Assembly: GCA_029448655.1 (NCBI GenBank)
Contig: JACCLO010000065.1
Location: 1 to 64,000 of the forward strand
Length of the DNA stretch: 64,000 nt
Direction of reading: 5' to 3'
Source of the DNA: Wolfiporia cocos
Lineage: Eukaryota; Basidiomycota; Agaricomycetes; Polyporales; Phaeolaceae
Shown here: piece by piece, positions 43,938 through 51,055 of the stretch
Numbering within the stretch: position 1 is the stretch's first letter
Layout of the letters: the number at the start of each line of letters is the position of its first letter
Program-made: the position numbers and the translations under genes
Notes under the pieces: generated by a model
Seen by the model: the letters and a program-made list of their open reading frames with translations, nothing else
Databases searched by the model: none
What the model was told of the DNA's origin: nothing

Positions 43938-46900
43938 GAGGGAAGCCCACGGTCTTACCCTCCGAGAAAGCAGCGCATGTAATTACCTCGTTCGAGAAGA
44001 ATCGATCCCTCTTCATTCCGGTAATCATGACGCTGGCAAAACCCGTGAAGTGCAATGCACTAATCGACTCAGGAGCAATGTCAAACCTGATCCACAGCAG
44101 AGTGGTAGAAAAATACAAGGTGCCCACGCAACCCTTGAAGAACCCGATTATCGTCAAAAATGTTGACGGAACAGAAAACAAAGATGGGCGAATAGACCGA
44201 GAAGCCACCATACTACTACGATATCCGAAGACCCAGAAAACGCGAAAGGTCCGATTCTTGGTAGGATCGATCGGAACAGAGAATATGATTCTAGGGTATG
44301 GATGGCTAAAAGACGAAAACCCCACAATCGACTGGAAGGACCAAACAGTCGATGTACGATCAATACTAGGGGCAGAAGAAAAGAAACCGGAAGCCACGAT
44401 CCAAATGGATACGGTGGAAATGGTAGTTGCTCCAGAAGGGAAAATTCCGACAAGGGGAACCCAAGAAGCCGCAGGGTATGACCTTTACGCTGCAGAAGAA
44501 ACCGAGATTCCCGCCGGAGGATGGAAACTCGTCTCCACAGGAGTAAAAATGAAGATCCCGAAGGGATCGTATGGAAGGTTGGCCGGACGATCAGGCAACA
44601 CCCTCAGACACGGACTGGTAGTACAGGCCGGAATCATAGACTCGGACTACCGAGGAGACGTCGGAGCCATCGTCTTCAACTATTCAGACAAAGCACATAG
44701 AATTATCCCGGGCATGCGAATAGCCCAGATAATTTTCGAACGACACCTAACCCCCGACATTTTGGAGGTCGAGGACCTAGATGAAACAGAACGAGGGGAG
44801 AAAGGATTTGGATCTACGGACCAGCCAGAAGAAACAGCACAGCGGCTCTATACTCCTGAGGAGTACGAAGCGATCCGACGCTTTGCAAAAGATAACCCTA
44901 GGATCATAGGAGAGAAAGGGGAAACACGAAAGAAGTTCCGAACAAAGATACAAATCATCAATGCTGTCAGGAAAGCGCTGACGAAGTCCCAAGAATTCGC
45001 ACAGAAAACCCCTGAACCAGAACGAACAATTGAGGAAATGGTCCCGAAACACCTACTAGACTTTACCAAGGTGTTCAGTAAGGAGTCCGCAGCGGCGTTC
45101 CCCCCGTCGAGACCATGGGACCACGCAATCGAATTAAAACCCGATTTCGTGCCGAAGGACTGCAAAGTCTATGCACTGTTGCCTAAAGAGCAACAGGCGC
45201 TGGACGAATTCCTAAAAGAAAACCTGGCCAAGGGATTCATAGTCCCTTCAAAATCCCCGATGGCGTCACCATTCTTCTTCGTCCCAAAGAAAGACAGCGG
45301 CCTACGACCCTGTCAAGATTATCGATATCTGAACGAAGGAACGATAAAGAACGTCTATCCCTTGCCATTAATCTCGGAGCTCCTGGAAAAGCTAAAAGGA
45401 GCAAAGATTTTCACGAAAATGGACCTTAGAGCGGGGTACAACAACGTGCGAATCAAGAAAGGAGACGAATGGAAAGCGGCCTTCAAAACAAACCGAAGGT
45501 TGTACGAACCCACGGTTATGTTTTTCGGATTGTGCAATGCACCCGGGACCTTTCAGGCAATGATGAACGAAATCCTGAAAGAAGAAATCTTCGAAGGATG
45601 GGTGCTTGTTTACATGGACGATATCCTCATTTTCTCAGAAGACGAGAAAACACACAAGGAACGGGAACGGCGAATCCTTCAGAGATTGGTGGATAACCAT
45701 CTCTTTGTGAAACCCGAGAAATGCGCCTTCGGTGTCGACAGAGTCGAATTTCTAGGACTAGTCATCACCCCAGGAAACATCCAGATGGACCCAGCGAAAC
45801 TCAATAGGATTAAAGAGTGGCCGACTCCCCGAAATCTCAAGGAAGTCAGATCCTTCCTAGGATTTGCAAACTTCTATCGGAAATTTATCGATCACTACTC
45901 AACGCACGCCCGACCCCTGGTGGATCTCACGAAAACGGTCACAGGGACAGGATTCCAGTGGACGGATAAAGAACAAAAGGCGTTCGACTTCATGAAGCAG
46001 GCATTCACAACGGCGCCCGCACTAGGAACGCCAGACAAGGAGAAACCATTCATCCTCGAAACAGACGCATCTCAGTTTGCCACAGGGGCAGTGCTAAAAC
46101 AGACAGATGAAACGGGGCGTGAACGGCCAGTGGGATATCTCTCACAATCCCTGACATCCACAGAACGGAACTACGAAATCTATGATCGCGAACTACTCGG
46201 AATAGTCCGAGCACTAGAAGAATGGCGGCACCTGTTAGAAGGAGCACCGCATCGGATCTTGATCCGAAGCGATCATCAGAACCTGACGTACTGGAGAAGC
46301 GCACAGCGCCTAAATCGGCGACAAGCGAGATGGCATCTATTCCTCTCGCAATTCGACCTGAAATTACAACACATCCCCGGGAGGAAACTAGTCATGGCCG
46401 ACACATTGTCCAGGTTGTATCACCTAGACGAAAGCAACGAAGACAACGAGGGAATCACCATGATTCCAAATGAACTCGTCGTCCACGCAATCCAGATCCC
46501 GATCATCGATCGAATCAAGAACGCCAACGATCGAGATGAATCTGCGGAACAGGCGATCCGTGCTCTAGGGGGCACAGACGAATTCCCCGCAAGAACCACC
46601 GCAGATGAATGGCAACAAACGGATGGGATACTGCTCTACAGGGGCAGGATGTACGTGCCAAAAGATGAGGGCCTTCGACGGGACGTCATTTCAAAATACC
46701 ACGACACGATCCCGGCCGGACACCCTGGGATCTGGGGTACAACAGTACAGGTTAAGACCCACTTTTGGTGGCCTGACATGGGAACAATGATACCGGAATA
46801 CGTCCGAGGCTGTGCAATCTGTCAACAGATGAAACCTGATAGGAACCCGCTAAAACCCCCTTTACAGCCAATACCGACACGGGAGGACGCCCTTCCCTTC

Positions 46901-47973
46901 TCACAGTGCTCGGTCGATTTTGTCACCGACCTGCCAAGAGTCGGAAAATATGACTCCATGATGGTGATTGTCGACCATGGCCTATCCAAGGCCATCTCTC
47001 TCACCCCATGCGACAAAACAATCACGAGCGAAGGGGCCGCAGAAATATTCCATCGAAAGATATACTCACAATACGGCATTCCCCGAAAGATCATTTCAGA
47101 CAGGGGACCACAGTTCGCATCGAAACTGTTCAAGGAATTATGCAAGCTGCAGGGAACGGAATCTGCGATGAGTACGGCGTACCATCCACAGACCGACGGA
47201 CAAACGGAAAGGATGAATCAACAAATCGAAGTGTACCTTCGTATCTATTGCATGAACGACCCTTTCCAATGGGTACAACGACTACCCGACGTCGAATTTG
47301 CGCACAACACCAAGCGAACCGAAAACTGACCTGCGCCCCTTGAAATAATCTTGGGTTATATTCCAAGGGGATTCCCAGACTACGACAGGGTAGGAAACGT
47401 CCTGGCAGCAGTTGACAGGATCAAAAAGATCAAAGAGGCGCGAAAGATGGCATTCATCGCGCACGAACTAGCTCAGAAAAGAATGGCGGGACGTTTCCTC
47501 CGAGAATTACCGAAGCTCGAGAAAGGAGACAAGGTTTGGCTCGACGCAAAGAACCTAACCATCCCCTACGAATCTAACAAGCTAGCACCAAAAAGGGAAG
47601 GACCCTTCACCATCACAGAAAAGATGGGACCCACGACATACCGGCTGCAGTTACCGGCGAACTGGAAAATTCATCCGGTATTCCATGCTGCCTTACTAAA
47701 ACCATTCAAAGAAACAAGGGTGCACGGACCCAATTACCTACGGCCGCCACCTGATATCATCAAGGGACAGGAGGAATACGAAGTCGAAGCCATCTTGGCT
47801 GACAGATGGAAAGGAAAGAAGCATCAATACTTCGTCAAGTGGAAAGGCTATGCCACAGCCGACAATTCATGGGAAGACGAGGCGAACTTGGAGCACTCCA
47901 AGGAGCTGATAAAAGACTACCACAGGACGAGAGTCAGGACAACCCCGACACTCGAAAACAGGACAGTAATAGT

Positions 47974-48837
47974 ATGTCGACGACTCGCCACCAGCTCCCC
48001 CGCCGAACCACGACCCCCGGCGATGCAGATCGTCGAGAAGGCCGACCGCGAGGTACGCCACCAAGAAGGTACTCCCCCCAGCATCTGCAGAGTAGACACG
48101 CCCTCCTCTGGTACAGGGCCGAGGGACCTTTTGCTGGCCGAGCCGATGGCTGGTCGGCCCTCTTCGACATCGCGCAGGACCTCACACACGTCTACAGCTC
48201 GTACCAGAACATCACCGAGGACCTTGTCCGAATGGAGGGGCAGATCAGAGCGCAGAGAGAGGGACTCGAATTACTCACCAACAGACTTATCGACAGATTG
48301 GCCGCCACCACGACGGCCCGACTACGACACGCGCTCAACGACTTCGAGGATCGCGAGCACGTTACTCCCGGTCGACCCGAATACACACCACGACCCGCCT
48401 GCTTTTTCACCCCCGACGAACGACGCCGAGTTGCAAGGCCGTTTGATTTTATGGAGGGCGATAGAGTATTATTTCCACTGCCTACCAAGACTCAGAGAGC
48501 CCGCCGAACAGGAGTTAGAGACCCGACGCCACGTATTCCTGGTATGGGAGGCAACGGGAGACGTGAACCACCTGCACGCCCGACGAGCCCTAGGGCTACC
48601 CCAGAACGACAGCGAAGAGCGAATAGCACGCCGCCTATTCGACGATCTCCATCGGTGCAGAGCATTACCCGCGAGGAGTTCGAGCGAGGTGCGAGGGAGC
48701 ACGAACGAGACACCGCCTCCTTACCCACATGGGCGCAACGGAACCTCCACCGCGCCGCTCACCACTGGAGATACCGACACAACGAATATCTCAGAGATAT
48801 CCCTTTTCCTACGGGTACCAGCAAGGCCCTCGCCTGA
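47974..48837 (+). CDS. Overlapping +1-type frame in the pol 3' extension (288 codons)
   Basis: An ATG at 47974 (MSTTRHQLPRRTTTPG) opens a frame different from pol that stays open to 48837. Its first half looks more protein-like than the pol frame there: WSALFDIAQDLTHVYSSYQN, then a helical EDLVRMEGQIRAQREGLELL. From about 48330 the pol frame looks more protein-like instead (see the zinc-knuckle extension). The simplest reading is one accessory polypeptide that begins in this frame and crosses into the pol frame by a frameshift or an indel; a true dual-coding segment is the alternative. Whether it is translated is unknown. Confidence 0.45.
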   Translation: MSTTRHQLPRRTTTPGDADRREGRPRGTPPRRYSPQHLQSRHALLWYRAEGPFAGRADGWSALFDIAQDLTHVYSSYQNITEDLVRMEGQIRAQREGLELLTNRLIDRLAATTTARLRHALNDFEDREHVTPGRPEYTPRPACFFTPDERRRVARPFDFMEGDRVLFPLPTKTQRARRTGVRDPTPRIPGMGGNGRREPPARPTSPRATPERQRRANSTPPIRRSPSVQSITREEFERGAREHERDTASLPTWAQRNLHRAAHHWRYRHNEYLRDIPFPTGTSKALA

Positions 48838-49078
48838 ACAACCCTGTCGGCAGTGCGGATCCGCTAGCCACTGGATCCTCGACTGCCCCGACTATATTTG
48901 CAGAGCTTGTGGGCTCAATCAACCAGGTCATGACAGAATGAATGCCGCCAACACTTCGTATGGCGAACTCCTACGACCCCGTCCCTCAGCGGGAACGGCG
49001 ACATCTACAATGAACAGGACGCCGAGGCACTCTGAAGAGAGGAACTTGGAAAATTCGTCGAGGCCGACGAATGCCTAG
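48390..49078 (+). CDS. C-terminal extension of element C Pol with zinc knuckle
   Basis: In the pol frame, downstream of the chromodomain, the sequence reads PPTNDAELQGRLILWRAIEY, a hydrophobic-helical segment (PRLREPAEQELETRRHVFLV), SEERIARRLFDDLHRC, and at 48845-48886 CRQCGSASHWILDC, a CX2CX4HX4C knuckle, followed by CRACGLNQPGH. It stops at 49078, just before the purine tract. A knuckle after the chromodomain is unusual, because in gypsy elements the knuckle belongs to Gag. It may be a nucleic-acid-binding accessory domain. Function is inferred from the motif only. Confidence 0.55.
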
Positions 49079-49089
49079 GGAGGGGCTGA

Positions 49090-49796
49090 TGTTACGGTTA
49101 TTTTAATTTTTCGAATATCGACAGAACTCACCACCGGGCGAATACGATACAGGGACTTGTTGCGCAACCAACCCCCTGGCTACTCGTGACTCTACTGGGC
49201 GCATCCCCAGTTGTATTAGCATGTAGGGCGCGTTTCACCTTTGGCAGATCCAACTCTGCCACCGTTTCACCTTCATCGTTTATTAGCTTATAGATGGTGT
49301 TCAACCACCATCATCCCTATCTATCGTTTCGGATACATCACTACATACTTATCAAACGTTTGATACTATAGCGTAGATAGTAGCGGTGGCATCTGGGATG
49401 GACTTGACCCCTAAAACCCAGCGTAGTATAAAAGCTCATGTACTTATTGTCAAGGCTCTTCAGCTCGACCTTGTTGTATAAACAAGAAGTCTTATACTTG
49501 TTCTCAAACGTAGGAAACTACGCTCAGTATTTCTCACTCGAGCAACCAAACGACTAAGTCCTCGAAGTGCACACTGACTTCTCGGACTTAGGCGAGTCTT
49601 ATATTCTATTCGACTCGCACCTGAACAGATTATATCCTCTAACGCGTATTGGATATTATACGATCTCCTAGGAACTTCACCTAGGACTTGAAGGCATCTA
49701 ACGAGCATTTGCCTTGCATACGGCTATACGCCCACGTGCAGAAGAACGATCTATATTCGCGACTCGAATATACGAACGGGTGTTCGACCCGTAACA
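49090..49796 (+). repeat. 3' LTR of element C
   Basis: Same length as the 5' LTR, five substitutions seen by eye (G/A near the start, then G/T, C/T, G/A and A/G). Ends CCCGTAACA followed by GGGAG. Confidence 0.92.
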
Positions 49797-50069
49797 GGGA
49801 GGGGCTGCTGATCTACTGGTGTCTGCTGCCTGAGAATTGGCACCTGACTCAGGGGGATTCTAACAGTACTCCTCCCTCATCGTGGTGCAAGAGGAAAGGG
49901 TCTGCATGCAACTATACGTTGAGTCTCACACTGCATGGGCAAGCACGCGGAGATGACGCTGACAGCTCTTCCATGGCCGTTGAGGACTCTGGTGCGACGG
50001 ATGTGTCGGCCGAGCGGACGGGTGCGGACCAAGTCAAACGCATCATTATCAAGGAGCAGTATTGCTAGA

Positions 50070-50219
50070 CTGTCATGAGCATGTCACGACCATGTGCCAT
50101 AATAGCTTAAGTACTGAGACCCACCGATGCCAACAGAGTTGGCATTGTGCCCTTTTGGTGCAATGGTTATTGCATTACGGCTGGAGAATTGTATTGGGTC
50201 CACACCAGCACGTGATATA
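50070..50219 (+). mobile_element. Diverged solo LTR relic of the TRIM family
   Basis: It shares with the LTR at 34508 the pattern stem (AACAGAGTTGGC region), GCCCTTTTGG, TGGTTATTGCATTA and ATTGGGTCCA, ending in ACGTGATA. It starts near TGTCATGAGC at about 50070. No target duplication was resolved. Confidence 0.5.
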
Positions 50220-50226
50220 GACCAAA

Positions 50227-50530
50227 TGCATCAATGAAATCGTTCACTACATCAAGATCAATGCCTACCTCGAGAAGCACAATATCCCCCACTATGCTTT
50301 GGCTAAGATGCTGTACGGCGAGGACCTGGGGGAGACGTCCATTTTCCACGTCACCATATCTGCAACAGCCAAGTATATTAAGAATGGACCGCAGAATGAG
50401 CGAAGCCACATGCAAATCGTTCTCGACATTGTCAGAGAGCCAACATATCCATACAATATATGAGGAATCATCAACCTGTGGTGACCCGTTAAAACCATGC
50501 TTAGAGACATGTGAGCTGGGGTCATGCAAT
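50227..50530 (+). pseudogene. Coding-like fragment, family unknown
   Basis: The plus strand encodes INEIVHYIKINAYLEKHNIP, then HYALAKMLYGEDLGETSIFH and VTISATAKYIKNG before a stop near 50461. The pattern looks like a real helical protein, perhaps from a transposable element, but I cannot name it. A 160-codon antisense frame overlaps and is probably its shadow. Confidence 0.35.
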
Positions 50531-51055
50531 CCATACCGCTGACCACTGTGGCATATTGCTCGAGATTGTATTTGCATCGTGATACACAAGTTGCAATCAT
50601 ATGACTGCTCGGATCTCAAGCCGGTGTATACCGCCTTTCGATGCAGCACACAGCGTCAGATTTCAATGTGCAATATTACAATCTGGCCTTGCAGCTTGTT
50701 GCACCATCGAACATCTGCAAGTGTTGCTGCCCATATAATCACGACAAAGGTACATAATTCAAAACAGGTGCAAGGGAGTCATACATGTCTAATGCAAAAA
50801 AAGGAAAGCACGGACCACCGCCAGTGTCTGGATTTAATTTAACTGGGCTGTGGCTGATCTGATGCCTCCGTATGCGACTTCAGACTGTCTGCATGGTGTC
50901 CAGCGCGCAACAATGCATCGCTTGCAAATCACCGAAACCATGATCAGCCGTAGTATTTTTGGTTGTATGCATTGCTGGTATAGTCACATCGAGAATGGAA
51001 ACTACATACAAATGTAGCGAGAGAAGGAGGAGTGAAGCATTCTTTGAAACAACGA
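50531..51055. other. No supported gene
   Basis: Only short frames without motifs. The kinase-like gene ends just to the right. Confidence 0.4.

Larger units (their letters stand above)
44027..49078 (+). pseudogene. pol: Element C Pol: PR, dUTPase, RT, RNase H, IN, chromodomain, extension; one in-frame TGA
   Basis: Numbering from the ATG at 44027: protease LIDSGAMSN (about 13-21); dUTPase about 140-266 (AAGYDLYAAEE, GRSGNTLRHGLVV, GIIDSDYRGDVGAIVFN, RGEKGFGSTDQ); RT from MASPFFFVPKKDSG (about 412) with YMDD (about 529); RNase H ETDASQFATGAVL (about 676) and IRSDHQNLTYW; integrase zinc finger (CAICQQMK), DDE residues in SVDFVTDLP, ISDRGPQFAS and TDGQTERMN (about 962-1060). A TGA at 47327-47329 follows HNTKRTEN; the same frame continues with LEIILGYIPRGFPD, the GPF region (REGPFTITEKMGPTTYRLQL) and chromodomain (EYEVEAILADR, YFVKWKGY, NSWEDEANL, 47775-47895). 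The TGA stands in a variable loop and is one C-to-T change from CGA. All catalytic residues are present. dUTPase between PR and RT differs from element A. Confidence 0.92.
41349..49796 (+). mobile_element. Element C: full-length dUTPase-containing Ty3/gypsy chromovirus-type retrotransposon, target duplication GGGAG
   Basis: 8448 bp with LTRs of 707 bp each (41349-42055 and 49090-49796), termini TGTTACGG...CCGTAACA, flanked by GGGAG at 41344-41348 and 49797-49801. By eye the LTRs differ at five positions (about 99.3% identical), so it is young. The order is gag, protease, dUTPase, RT, RNase H, integrase, chromodomain, and a C-terminal extension. A purine tract (AGGGAGGGGCTGA) precedes the 3' LTR. 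One in-frame TGA at 47327 closes pol within integrase. Its LTR termini differ from the TGTCACA class of all other LTRs in the window. Confidence 0.93.
39198..50068 (+). pseudogene. Open frame of unknown family, dissected by nested transposons
   Basis: A plus-strand frame runs from about 39304 (MSCRFNYITEHVFILRFF) to 39551, where MITE copy 3 interrupts it (LTLHPIHF). After the MITE and one ATCCACTT duplication it resumes in frame at 41309 (SPWLFSRATQVGE), is interrupted again by element C at 41349, and resumes in frame at 49802 (GLLIYWCLLPENWHLTQ) to a TAG at 50068, ending VKRIIIKEQYC. Frame continuity across two independent insertions argues that this was a translated gene until recently. The C-terminal part is acidic/serine-rich and disordered. 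I do not recognise the family. The 5' end is also affected by the LTR relic ending at 39197. Confidence 0.55.

Noticed and set aside
47327..47329. TGA in element C read as selenocysteine or as the true end of Pol
   Set aside because: Integrase C-terminal and chromodomain sequence continues in the same frame, fungi lack selenocysteine insertion, and CGA to TGA mutation explains it.
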